From Pocillopora verrucosa (Eukaryota; Cnidaria; Anthozoa; Scleractinia; Pocilloporidae): a DNA stretch of 64,000 nucleotides. The notes beneath the pieces are model-generated. The model saw nothing but the letters and a program-made list of their open reading frames with translations. It was not told where the DNA came from and ran no database searches. The position numbers were made by a program, and so were the translations under genes. The stretch lies in contig NC_089319.1 of NCBI RefSeq assembly GCF_036669915.1, positions 21,477,885-21,541,884 of the forward strand. Reading direction: 5' to 3'. Of the stretch, positions 46,686 through 60,300 are shown in pieces (position 1 is the first letter of the stretch; every line of letters starts with the position of its first letter).

Positions 46686-48394
46686 GAATTACTTTTTAAC
46701 CACGGGGCTACAAACTAATATTTTGCCTATAATTAAAATGTCTTCGTTTACCATCTGAATAAATGCCCTACGCTGTCGGAGCGTGTTCCTCGATTCATGA
46801 AAAACAACTCGATAATGGTTTGATCAGTGTAATTTGGCTGTGTCACGCACCATCAATTCGGGATAGCCTTAACATTACGGACCTAAAATTAAATCAATTT
46901 GTCAATGTTAGCAGTTCAGGTTGACCACTTAAATCTTACTACTAATTGCAAACAAAGACTTACCGGTTCCAAGACGGTATAGGGTGTTGGAAAACCTTGC
47001 AAATTTGCCGACCAACATCATCCAGACTTCCTGTCGCGGCGGCCGCATTAACCTCCGGTGCGGGAAAGCGCGCATAACAATAAGTATGTCGTTTATTGAT
47101 ACATAAAATGTCTCACCGATTGACTGTTTTCTCTCCACCCTTGTGCTCGCCCTCTTCCCGCTTGAAATCATCGCAAAGACACCCGCACTTTACATATATA
47201 TTTGTTTATTTCACAGATCGAGCTAAAAAAATAACTTTATACATAGAAGAGTAAAAATTTGACTTTTTTGAAGTCATCTTACAACTTACTGCTTGAATTC
47301 GTAGCATGTAAATGGCGTACTGAAATCTAGAAGGGTGCACTTCTTTCAAAATAATTACACCACCTCTGTGTTACCATAGATAACTTCTATCAAAAAAGAC
47401 TTATTCGCCTATCGAGCCTCTAAGCACAATAAAAATACTTCCAATTCAAATTTGTTTATATAATATGTACTAAATTGTTGTCTATTTTAATATCCTATCA
47501 TGAACGACTATCAGAGCTTGTATAAGGTCACAGTCAATGTCAATACTAGCGATAACATAACACATAAAGTCAGTTACAACATGTTTCCTTGGGGTATATT
47601 TTTAGCACATTAAGATCCTTTTGATTGAAATTTCGGAAAAAAAAATCATTTCTAAGACCAAGTCAAAGGCTCCACCCAAAGATTCTTAGGATTCGATTTC
47701 AATCAGGGACTAAACGTTGAAGCTCAAAATTTAATAAGATAACATTCCTATAATATAAATACCTCGTTTCAGTTTTGTGGTTCTGATCAATGGCAGCAAG
47801 AGAAAATAACTAATTTGGCATTCCCTTGAAAATTGCTCCAAACATGCTACAAACTAATGAAACGTGAATCTCAAGATTAATAAACCAATTTTCTGGCTTA
47901 ATAATATTTTGATGATTTAAAAAAAAAACTGCTAAAGATGGCAATTAAAACATGTGGCCCATAAAAATACCCAGAAAAAAACCGATTTTATATTAAAGAC
48001 TATCAAAAATAAATAAGCACTATCAAGAAGCTGCAGCTCTCAAGAACAGAATTAAATGATATAAAAAATCTATTCTTTGAAACATAGGAAAAATAACAAA
48101 ACTACTTTACAGTATAATCAATTTCGCATGGGACAAGCTACCAAAATACCAAAAGTAAAGTAATGAGATGAATTGACTTGACACCAGAACACATCAGAAA
48201 CTTTGTCGTCGTCTTCCTTTGCTTTGATCAGTGTTTTAGTATCATTACATTGTGTGTTCCATTGTGGAACATACTGCCAATCGAAAGCTGTTATCTTCAT
48301 CACTATCAGATATGTTAAACGGCTTCTCAGTCATTGTAGCTAGGAAATCTTAACAATCCTTTTCATCATGTTGTTGATAAAATACAGTTGATGC
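46686..48394 (-). other. Caskin 3' flank / probable 3' UTR
   Basis: No gene seen. Because the Caskin stop is at 48395-48397 on the minus strand, its 3' UTR must lie here. The region is duplicated at about 10750-12507. The ORFs 46929-47171 and 48118-48303 have no support. Confidence 0.5.
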
Positions 48395-51300
48395 TCAATC
48401 GAACATGGAATCCAGCTCAGAAGAGAAATCACTCAGCATACTGTTGATGTCCTTCATAAGATCTTCAGCCAATCTGCAGGAAGAGAGGAGAGAACCCGAT
48501 AAATAGGACAGCTGTGGAACGCACAACACGCAAATGAACAACAGGAAGTCGGAAGATCTCTCGAGGGGACGCGCGAGTCATGGACGGGGAGAGAAACACA
48601 GTACCTGATAAATAAGACAACTACGGAACACTGGAACAAGGACAAACTAAAAAACTTGCATCGCAAGATCTCTAGTGGGAAACACGCGTGTCGTACACTC
48701 ACTGTCCACTCTCGCTGGACTCGTATGAAGCCTTCAACGATTAAAGAGGTACACGGGATAACGAAAAAGTAAAAGACATACTCCTGCTCCTTCGTGTTCG
48801 TGTTCGAAGATTCAGTTTTTATGTCAACATGTTGCATAGTTAAAGATGATCCAGATGATTCTGTGATAGGACAAAACAAACGAAAACACATAAATCAATA
48901 ATCAACGTAAAGAAAACAAAGTTAGAGAGTTTAAAAGAAAAGTGACTATCTTGGATAAAGAGAATGGAATATCTGCATCAGCCTTCTCCTTAGTTAAACG
49001 AAACTTAATGAAACGATTTTGCAGTCAAGGATACGATTTTTTTTCTAAGTGGTTAAGAGGTCACTAGTTTAGATAAAAGGCGGATGTAACTGATAAAAAA
49101 ACAAAACCAAAACAAAAACAAAACAAAAAAACAAAAAAACAAAAAAAAGAGTTGAAGTGACTAAGATAAGTACCTGAGATTGGTGGTTTTGAGAGATCTT
49201 CCCCAGAACGATTTCTTAGGATCTGTTTGATTTGTTCATTAAGGTTACTATCTACTGGAAAAATAATAAACGAAAATCAAATGGATGCAAAGATACAAGA
49301 AATTCATCACAGCGATTGAGAACTAAGAAACCAATAGTTGCAGATTGTGTGACTGATATGATTTTATGATTAAGCAACACTACTATGCTTGGTCACATTT
49401 CACTATTCAGGTTTTATGGTCTATGGAAACGAGACTTACCGTGACAACCGTGACAACTAAATTTACGGAAAAGCTCTCACAAAGTATTAAATTTGTTTGT
49501 TCCTTTTACTTGACCGTCTAAAGAAAAAACTATAACGAAGATTTTAACGAACCAAGCATCCCACAAGTCAAGCATCGTACAGTTCTAACTTGGTTTTCGA
49601 ATAACAAAGTAAAAAGAGAACTTTTGTCGGAGGTGAGACCTAATAGTCATAACCTTGTAATTTGACGAAGGAAAATGAAAACTTGTCAAATAAGAATAAA
49701 CTAAGAACATAAACTTCATTCTCAGTTGTTCTTAATTCGCAAAGTTGAGAAGAGAAAACATAAACGAAATACAGAAACGTCATTAGTGCATAGAAGACCG
49801 AATGAGTTCCTTAGAGTTTTTGAGAACAGAGAGCAAATTATTTATTAGGGTTAATCAGACACGGTTTAGCCGGTGTAGTTTGACAATTGATTAGTTACAA
49901 CGTTACCAACGGAGTAAAGAACAGCCTTGAAAAGTTATTTAAGAGTTGTCTTATGACCTAAGTCAAGGGCACAAAACATATTTCCTGCATAGCGAAATTG
50001 CATTCTATTCTTGATCGCAGATTAGCTGTTAGAAAAAAAATTATTGTGTTGTGTTATTATGAGTGAGGATGAAGTGAAGTGATGTTAAATGTTACATCCA
50101 GCCAGTATGGAAGAGAGACACAGGGTTCCCATCTCTTGGGCAGCTGTTGTTTACCTCTCGCTGCATCCGCTTGGCTCTCTCGAGCTCCATCCGTACACTC
50201 ATGTGATGTGTTCAATCGCTCAGCAGCGCTGATTTTCCTGCCTGGTTTTTCAAAGCCCTTTTTTCTTTCTTCAATCTCTTCGATCAAAGAGTCCACTGAG
50301 CTATGGCTGCTGTTGCTTCCATTTCCGCCTCCGGTCTGTCGAGTGCAGGGAGGCGTTGGCCAGTTGTAGGGACTGGAACCAGTGCTGCTGCGTCCTGATT
50401 GTAACGTGATTGACAGTAACTATACACGTGACTTGAATGGTCATGTGACAGGATGTGGTAAAACTGGTAACGTGACTTTTCTAAGATGATTTTGGCGTCA
50501 GTTTCTAGGTGTTACCGTACTTTACAACAAATTAATTTAATTCTTGAACTTAGTAGTTGTCTTACACTTTTTTTCCTGTTTTCCTTTTGCGTCAAAAGAA
50601 TTCGAGCTTACAGAATACCACAAACTGTGTGAAGTACCTTTATTTTGAAATCCTTCAAAGCAGAGCTCTGCTCGAAGTTTGGACATGAAAATTGACATTC
50701 TTCAAATTATAAAGACAATATATTCAAAGTTCTTGAGCTCACATATTCAACATTCAAATACTTTTATTCAAAACTATTTATGATAACAAGACGGGACTTC
50801 AGGTCCTTCAAAAATTGATAGAAGTATTACTGATTCTATTACAAAAATTCAATAAATTAATTTAATTGACATCAATTGCATCACCAGCGCACGAGAATTT
50901 TTTTACTGGAGCCATTCGCAATTCAATAAAAATTTCATTTTCAACTCTGCTTCAAAAACTTGTATCATTTTTGCCATTGCAAATAGCACGAAGAGAAACT
51001 TCGTTTGTTCTTTTGTTATTCTAATCGATTGTTATTTCTTAGTTTCTTTATATAATTTTTTTAACAAAATTTTTTAGGTTTTAAAAAGTTTATCACTGAA
51101 AACATGTAGAGAAACATGGTTAGGTAATTCATGGTCAAAAAAGGCAAAATACAAGAATTCCACGGATAAGAGACGAGGTATTATCTATGCATGGACAAAA
51201 AGATAATATCGCAGAATTACTGATGTTCAAAGTGGTCGACCATTGATTGACCTCATATAAGGAGAATCAAACCTCAGAGTTGACCTTTTATGACGTGGGG

Positions 51301-54300
51301 TCGCAGAGGATTAGCATGCTTAAAGTGAAAATCAAACCGATTTCATCGAAGGCAAAATAAACCGATGCTGCTACTACTTCCCTTAGGCTACAAGTTTTTA
51401 TTTTAACTTAGATGTTAACGTTCTTGTGACCCTTAGTAAGACTCTGTCGCTAGTAAGAAAACAGTCATTAAGACCGAAATAAGTGTCAGCTAATCTGGAA
51501 TAGGGCCTTTCGCTGAGATTAAGTCCTGTGTCCATAAAAGCGAGGCTGTTGTCCAAGCGTATGATGAATTACTTGAATTCAGCCACTTCTGACGAGAAAA
51601 CAGAAGTAGTCGGCAAAATGAAATCTGGATAAAGCGAGATGTGATGTAACGAAACGGATACAAAGAACGAATGTGGTTGAACGAAACATTTCTTGAAATC
51701 GAGAGAATCTACAGAAACGGAATGTTTATGGTTTACCGAGAAGCAATGGCCGGAAATCGACAATAGCACATAAGAACTTAACATGCACGTTTACAGTACT
51801 TATTTACTGTTAAGTCAACTTGGTTGACGACTTGCAGTTTGTTAAAACAGTTTGCTCACTTCAAATGTTAGCTAGAAAAAGAGAGGTATTTAAGAAACTA
51901 CTACATTGCATTTTACTGCCTTTAAATGTTTCACACACTTGTAAAGGCGTTTTTTGTTCACACGGTTACAGATTACGTCATCAAAAAAACAAAGAAATGA
52001 CACCAAATTATTATAAAATTAGCAAATAAAAACAGGAGCACACAATCACCAAAAGACACGACCCGTACGGGAAGGGTAGGCTGCATAGAACAAAGAACTT
52101 GTCACACAATAAAAGTTGCATTAACCCTTTAACTCCCAAGATCTGATTGTTAATTGTCCCCTCTAGCTGTTAGAGAATTCAGTGTTTGATCAAGATAAAA
52201 CCTCTTCCTTATAAGTTTGAGTATTCTCATTAACTCTTTACTGAATAACGCATGGGTATAGGGAGAAGTTAAATGTTTATCACTTCTGGGAATTAAATGA
52301 TTAACACAAGGTACTTACGGGGCTCAGGTGATGTGGGTTTTGTTGGTGATCTGTCTCCCATGCTTTCCTCGCCCGAGCTCTTGTCCCCATATCCTGCCGT
52401 GAAGGATGCAGCCTTTCGAGGTTTGGGTAGCACTTTCGGAGGCGGCGGCTTCTTCGCAATTTTAGGTTTGACAGGAGGTGGCGCAGGTTTCTTGGGTCTC
52501 TGGAAAATGGGGTCTAACGGAAAGGAACGTGCTCTACTATTCCCTTTAGACACCAAGTCTTTAACGGACCTACTAGGGCCATTTAATTCAAATTCATGTT
52601 GATTCAGATCAGCGGTAGGTAGACACAAGTCAATGTCCTCCATTGGAGGGGGAGGACGGGGAGGTGGCTCGTCATCGTCACTGTCAGGAAATGAAATTAC
52701 ATTTTGTACATGTAAACTCAATGAGTCCACTTCGTTTTCCACGCTGTCCTTTCCTTTCAATTGTGACAAATCGGCATTAGAACAAGGTTCGTCCGGAACA
52801 GGAGTTCTTTGTTGATCTCGTTCTGCATCAACAATTTCTTTTTCCTCCTTTACCACAGGCTGTACTGCTGATATTGCAGGAATTTCAGACTCTGCTGACA
52901 AAGAATCCTTCACAAACGGTTCCTCGATAGTATTTTCTCTAGTTGCAAGAGAAGAAGGAGAAGAATTCCCTGGGTTTTCCTCTGTACTCATTTCAGACGC
53001 CTCCACGTCATCTGTTGACACGCCCGAGTCCTCTCCATCTAAACAGGTCTCTAAATAACCTTTTCTATCCTGCGGTCTTAATTCCTCTTCTACGCTTTCC
53101 AGCATGTTTTCATTTTCATCTCCATGTTTCAGAGCGTTAACAGCCATCCAAATCTTCCTCTGATGGCCTGGTCTCTTGACTCCGATGGCCACAAGGTCCT
53201 CTACCGTCATGTCCTGAAGAAAATCCATGTCGTCGAAACCACCGTCCATGAACTCAGGTATGTACTGCTCTAAACCAATCAGACGTAGCCACGTCATAAT
53301 ATCCTCCTATGTAAGAAGTAACGCATACAGTCGCTAGTGTTTTTATATACGAATGCACAATGGCTCTAGGCTCTCCAATCATCCTCAACATCTGTCTCAC
53401 ACTTTGTTTATGTCTTCAAGATGGCGTGATATAATAATAGCTTGAAATTATGACAGAGAAACTTAAAACCTCAAATTGTCTCGTTGATTGAGTTGAAATT
53501 ATCAGTAATCTTCTCAGAACGAAAGATACTCACCGGTTTTTCCTTCGGGAACACCGTTGTCTCCTCTAGTTTTGCGGACTCCGACATAATTCTTTTCCTG
53601 TGCCCAGTTTTATTCACATTTATGGCCGTCAAATCCTGGACAAATAAAGAGGAAAAGAAAATGTGTGAAAAAGAAACCTAAAAAAGCACCGAGGGTACAC
53701 TAAGACACGAACAACCAACCCGTTGGTTCCTGAACCCTTCAGCCCTAAGAGTGACTAGCTAGTAATAAATAAATTCTCCCTGTCAATACCATAAGAAATG
53801 TACGGCGAGCAGTATGGAGAATATACACACTGATGTTACGGTGTACAGTGTTAAAAAGAAAAAAAACCTCTCTCAGTTTCAAAGGCTTGATTTGTGACAC
53901 GTTTCGAAAAAAAAAAGCTCAAATTATCAAAACGTGCAGAAAAGCATAGGGTAAGATATGGACTGGATTATTATTTGGACCTTTTTTTGGATAATTTTTT
54001 TGGCACCATTTTAAAGGGGGGGAAAGCACATCGTTACTACTGAGGGAGGGGTGGGATAAAATCTATCAGTATTGAGCGAGGGGTGGGAGGCAGAGTGTTA
54101 TTACTCGGGGATGGGTGAGAGACGGACTATTACTACGCAGGGAGGGGTGAGAGGTGGTTGTAATAGTAAACACTACTGGTTAATGGAGCTTTTACTCGAT
54201 CGTACAAATTTCTGATTCGCTTTCGCACGACAAAAAAATGAAGAAAAGCCGCGCCTCAGCACTAAAATTTTGACATACAAAAAGTCAGTCGAAAAACTGA

Positions 54301-57300
54301 TTAACATAATTTGTTTGCGTGACGACACTTTATCAGGTGATAAATAAATGACTTCTCTTTTTCATAACAATTGAATGAGTAATGATGACTCCGCAGGAAC
54401 GATAAGCTCTCAAGTTTCTTACCTCCGCTGTGATTCCATGAACACTTGTCATATCGAATCCACCTTTTACAAAATTATCGATGTAGATCGTTAATTTAAA
54501 CTTCTCTAGCCAGTCAAATAACGCGTTATAGTCTCGCATCTGGGAAGAAAAAAAAATTGTCCTGAGCAAAAGTTATGCTATCCGACAGATCATCAAGAAA
54601 TTCCTCCCGTACATAGAGTAAAACATGAACAAATGATTTGAACTTTGCACGAGCCCTCTCAATCAAATCACAGTAAATAATATCGTGTTAGGAAGATAGA
54701 TGAACGAAGGTCACAACTAAAAGCCAAAATAGGCAAAGTGCGTTATCCGAAGGGTAAAAAAGATATTTAGATGACTACTCAAAAATAATACACACGGTAA
54801 GTATTAGATAAAAATCATTTTTAAGAAATTGGGTAAAAAAGACTTCAGCTTAGCTTTGTTGAGTAGAGACACGGCAATTGAGAGACAGAAAGGTAATTCT
54901 CCAGAAGTCTTACCTGAGGTCCCACACTAAGCAATGAGGTGGACACTAACGGTATCGAAGGATGCAGTGAGGATTTACCCAAATAACGTGTCAAGTCAAT
55001 TTGTTTGTAAATTCACCGAGACATTTCTATATAACCGCAAACGGCAGGCGCTCAAAGGGAGAAATTCCACAGTTTCCGAGCTCTCAAATGGCCTTTTCAC
55101 GCCTGATACTACTAAATAAGGTTACAGTCAGAATCTAAAATTCTATTTAAAGTTCGTTGACTAATCTCTTTCCTTCCTATATTTCCTGTGTGCCCACATT
55201 TCCTAAACTCAACGGCAGGGAAGACACCCACGCAGGAGAGCATTTGCTCCAAAAAATCGCGCTGTTTACCCCCAAAATACATGCATGAGACAAAGGGTAC
55301 AGTTTTTGTCATAAAAATACCCGAGTGAATTTAACACTGTGATCGTGTTAGAATGGGAAGAACAAGCCATTTCAACACTGAAATCAATGATTTTGTTACT
55401 GCTTCAAACAAGCTTGACCTATATATTTCCGGTATGACTCAGTACATCTGTCATTCGATTATACAATTCTCATTTACAGAGTTTACACCCAACTCCAGCA
55501 GAGATACAGGTTTTTGTCATTTTCAACCCACCCACTATCATGCTCCTTTTTATCACGTGGACCATATGAGCTAAGGCCCGCCCAGTTTGCGGAGTTAGAA
55601 AAAAGAACATCACTATATTGCTAAAATTGTAATCCAAGTTAATCTTCTACATTCAAGACCACCCTCCTTCCCTCTTAGTCTCACACTGCCTCTTTAGTTC
55701 TTTTTTATGTTAGGAAACTATCATTCTAAACTTTTCATCAATTTTGGGTAATATTCAAATCATTCAAATCAATTAAAAAAAAAAAATATATATATATATA
55801 TTGCTACACAGCTCAAAGAAGACCGTTCGCTTTTCCGACTGTTTCCTCGGAGAGTCACAGACACGAAATTGTAGGGCGGATCACGGTTTGTTCATCCTGA
55901 AGAATTTTTCCGGAAGTTTACAAGTTCGTCAGTCGTAATCCGTTTTAATCTACTCCATCTTAATTAACACCTTTCCTTTTTGGTTTTATCCTTTCCGTGT
56001 CTTTTTTTTTCCCAGCCAAATTAATCCGAGGTGTCGAGTTGAGAATTAATTTACACGTCCAATAAAAAAACCCATTTAATCCTCATATTCAGTAGCCTTG
56101 GTAGCTCAGTGTGCAGTCCCTGCATTCTCTTACGGCTTATGCGCCTGTCGGCCATATTGCCATCGGCCGAATTAATAATACCGCAAGGTTGCGCTGGGTG
56201 AAACTTGGTAACCTCACCTTGAGTTGGAGATGACCCGTAGCTTCCGCGGGACTGCCTACGTCTCCTGAGGAAAACAGGCAATTCATAATCAATAAACAGA
56301 AATGCCAGAAAGGAGTACAGTAACGAACTAAATATGGCATTGACACGTGGAACTCTGTCACTCTTTCTATGCCCTGACGGAAAACTTTGGCTGAATTTTT
56401 CATTTTCACCCGTTGTAATTTCTCTCGAAGTTCTCCATAATTCGCTATCCTTGATCCCTCTTAGTTTCAAATGAACCATGTTGATTTTTTTTTTTCAATT
56501 TCAACGAACTTACAGTAGCATAACACAGCACAAAGAATGACTCAAAGTATCATGACATAGCTTCTTTCACCCTTTACGACTTTAACTCTTCACAAAGGTG
56601 ACCAGTCTTTAGCATCAGTGTTTAACTTTTCGGTACACAGGTAATGAGAAAAGATCGACTTGATGGTGTTATGATAATAAAATCCCCATTTTTCGTCAGT
56701 AATTCACAAAGAAATGTGTTACAGCGAGAAGGGAGATTTATAAATCTGATCTTGGTCATAAGAGGATTCACTGAGCCTCTTCGAATACAAAGTCGGGGAA
56801 TGGATCGCACCATAATTCAGTGACTCGAAACAGATCTGGACTGACAAATTTGGAGGAGACGGTGTGCAGGGAGCTTAAAAATGAATGGATATCCAATCGT
56901 TAAATCGTTTGCAAGGGATACCTAATTTTAATGTACATACCCTGTCGGTCGATATTAACGTACTGATGGTTCACTGGAACAGGGCGGCTGTTCATCAGCT
57001 CATAATCCATTCCATCTTTACCCTCATCTACAGAGAGATGTCACCAAAAAGGTTACGATTCACATGCCTATTTCTTAAAAAGAACACACTTCAAGACACA
57101 CAAAAAGATGGCTAGTATAGGCTTAGATTCCTGCTTAAATCCCTGGTTGTTTTTACTTGGTTTGGTAGGTGATAAAATATTTCCGGTTTATATTTTTAAC
57201 ACCATTGAAAAAGTAATACTCGGTTTTTCCTCTATCTTTCACTTGTGCGTCCCTTTGAGCATACACTGGAAACAAAACGCAGGAAAGGCGCGACAAACTC

Positions 57301-60300
57301 CATCTCGTCCCAATCTTCTCTCCCCTAAAGCCAAGGTAGCTAGCGCCAGCTCGCGAGGAGAAAAATTACAGAGAGCTTATAATAACCTAAAATAAAAACT
57401 AGAAACGGTACCAAGAGCGGGGAAATGCGAAGGATCAAGTTGCGATTGGTTTTACTTCTGCATCTGATTGGATGGAAGCGAAGCGCGTGTTTTTACACAA
57501 TCACAAAGCGGAATAAACTAACATCAAAGTAAACCCGAATAGGATCAACTTCTCTGAGAATGTTATCTTTACCATTATCTGAGTCTTCATTGTCGTCATC
57601 TGGAGCCTGTTTACTTGTTCTGTTTGATGTCGAGTCAGCAGACATACCGCCCGTCATAGCCAGGTAAGCTACTTTATTCGAAATGTTCGCGTACTCGGGT
57701 CCAACTGGTTTGGGCGCATTTGACGCAACATTTTCGTAGCCTTTGGAATTTGCTGTTTGTGAAGAAGGTCCATTAACAACTACATAACCGTCCGCCCCCA
57801 CACCTACTCCCACTGGTTGGTCGACATCACAGATCAACATGCTTTGCATATCACAAGGCGGCTTCGCTCTGTGCGTCAGTTGCACGTTCTCGTAAGCAAG
57901 CCCTTGCTTCGGAGGATGTTCTCTTATATCATGGGGTTGAAGTTTCCATATGTCTTCACTAGGTGGTGTCGCTCGACCCCCAGACGCTGGAGTTAAACTC
58001 ATGTCCTCGTATCCTTTCCGCGACAATTCGGGAGTTGCGACCCGCCGCGCAGGCTGACCAGTATCAAGACCCGTACCGCTCGCATGATGCGGACCCTCTG
58101 CACGTGATTGTCCCGCGGGATGTGGCAGAGACGCAGGAGGCCTTCCTGATTTAGCACCTGGCTCGATCGAATCGCATGCAGTAATAGGAGCTGCGCCTTT
58201 TGCAAGTTCCCTTATTTTAGGTGGCAAAGAAGGCGGGGGAGTAGACGTGTTTCGAACCCAGATATCTTCCATCTCGTTTGCGGTACTTGCTGTTTTATTT
58301 TCTTTATCTGGTAGCTGTGGCGCCTCATCGCTTTCATTGACTTCTTCCACTAATCCACTTGATGATGGTAAACGAACCTCAGCGTAATTCGTTTTGTTGT
58401 TCAATTTGTTACCCGCTATAAAGGCCTGAGGAGGAGACGAGGGAGGTTTGTCAACCGCAACCTCCACATACTGCAGGCCTGGATCAGCTGCCATTTTAAC
58501 TGATCCTTTTTGAGCTTTGACTCCTTTGACAAATAAAACTGGTTCCACCAGCACCTTGTCAGATTCCACGTCTTGATTACCTCGAGAGCGGTGATCTTTT
58601 TTACCAAAACTTTTTAGTCGAGGAGAGTTTCTCTGAAAACCAGGAGAGGGTGGAACTAGAAAGAAAAGTAAAACTACAATTGACTCGAAGCTCCAATGAT
58701 CGATTATCTCTGCTGCCTGCCCGTCATACTTTGTGACGTAAGATGAGGAAAACTAACCTAAAATTACGGCTGTACCTAGCTCATCAAGATATATCGGCTA
58801 GCTGATTATTGACATAGTTCTCTTAAATTGTTTGCTTTTTTATAAAATGTGCGGCTGTTATTGGTAGAATCGATAAGCTCATTAATGAACCCATTGCTGG
58901 CATAAAAAAGATCGGGTTTGATCAGGCTAAAAATAGCGTGTGTTGAACTTCTGCAAGTACAGCTACGACAAAAATGAGAACGAATGCAGGAGAAGCGTGT
59001 GGTGGGGTGGGAAGGGGGCAGGGTTGGTTGGAGCGAGTAGCCAGTGGGCAAAAAGAAGGAGGATAACTAGAGTTTATATAATCAGACATGTCTTTCTCTA
59101 TTTAACCTCAGTCCTTAGAGCCACTGTTTAATAAATACCTGATGGTAGTGCGATCATGTCGTAAGATCCCGTCGGTACTACACCAGCTTCTTTACGATTC
59201 GGTGACTTCTTGGCTGAAAGTAAGAACACAAATAGACAAAAACGTCACTTGAAATCAATTTTGAGCGGAACTGAATTCTTGGGAAAAGTCAAACCAGTTA
59301 AGACGAACGTAATTGATTCAAACGTCGATCTTTCAATTGAATGAATCAGGTTAACTTTATTTGACTACATGAGAAGTTTGGATTTTAGGTATACGAGAGA
59401 AAATCAGGCATGATGTATCTAAAGGCCCACCTGCTTTTTGCATATAGAATTACTTTACTGTACTAACCATTGGAGCCTCTTCTTAGGGCAGTAATCCTCA
59501 CAAAGTTAGCAGGGAAGTATCCAATATTTTCCCTCTGAAATTTCAAATGGAAATTATGTAAACTAACTATATTTCAATTACTTTGTCGCTAACAATGTTG
59601 ACCTTTTCCAAACGATCCTGAGAGCATCCACGACAAATACTTGTACAAGTACATTTAACATTTATACGTAATATACGCACATGAGATTAATGCTGGAATA
59701 AAACGCCACAATAAGAGCCCCGTAATCAAGTAAAAAGTAAATTCACTGAACGTCATAAAACTGAAAAAACCTTACATCTCCACTCTTTATTTTCCCTTTC
59801 CATCGGTCATTCTGGTTTTGTTCAAGCACCTAAAATAAACATTCAACAGAATAAAAACACACAGATACGCAGCAAGTTATCCACATCCTTCTAAATATAA
59901 CAACTTTTCATTCATATGAAGATAAAATATAATTTCCACGATCAACACTAACAAGAAAGATCAGATCAACATTATATTCTGATATAATAACCTCGGACTG
60001 AACTTGAGTTCTTAGCGCAGTATTACAGCACGTACACTGCAAACGCGCTGATAAGCCCAAGTACCCACCCCCACCCTCAAGCAAGGCTTATCCATTCCCA
60101 AGGTTTGCATACGTGGAGATTTCTTTAAGAGGAGGGGGGAGATTTCTTTAAGAGGAGGAGGGGGGGGAGGGTTAAAGAACTCGATGTAGAAGGAGGGAGA
60201 GGTTACACGCTCAAGCCGGTCATTGAATTTCATTATTGATGAAACTACATATTATCGCCGTCGCACTTGGCTAACTCATTTTTCCTGCTTAAAATATCGC

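Noticed and set aside
48454..48891. 145-aa minus-strand open frame as a gene
   Set aside because: It contains two Caskin exons (48860-48782 and the start of 48473-48395) read through the intron in between.
50057..50296. Separate small gene [17 protein letters not shown]
   Set aside because: Phase and splice sites show that it is Caskin exon 50394-50155 read past its donor.
55112..56479. Minus-strand open frames in Caskin introns
   Set aside because: Only 56264-56218 has correct splice sites and phase; the rest is intron.
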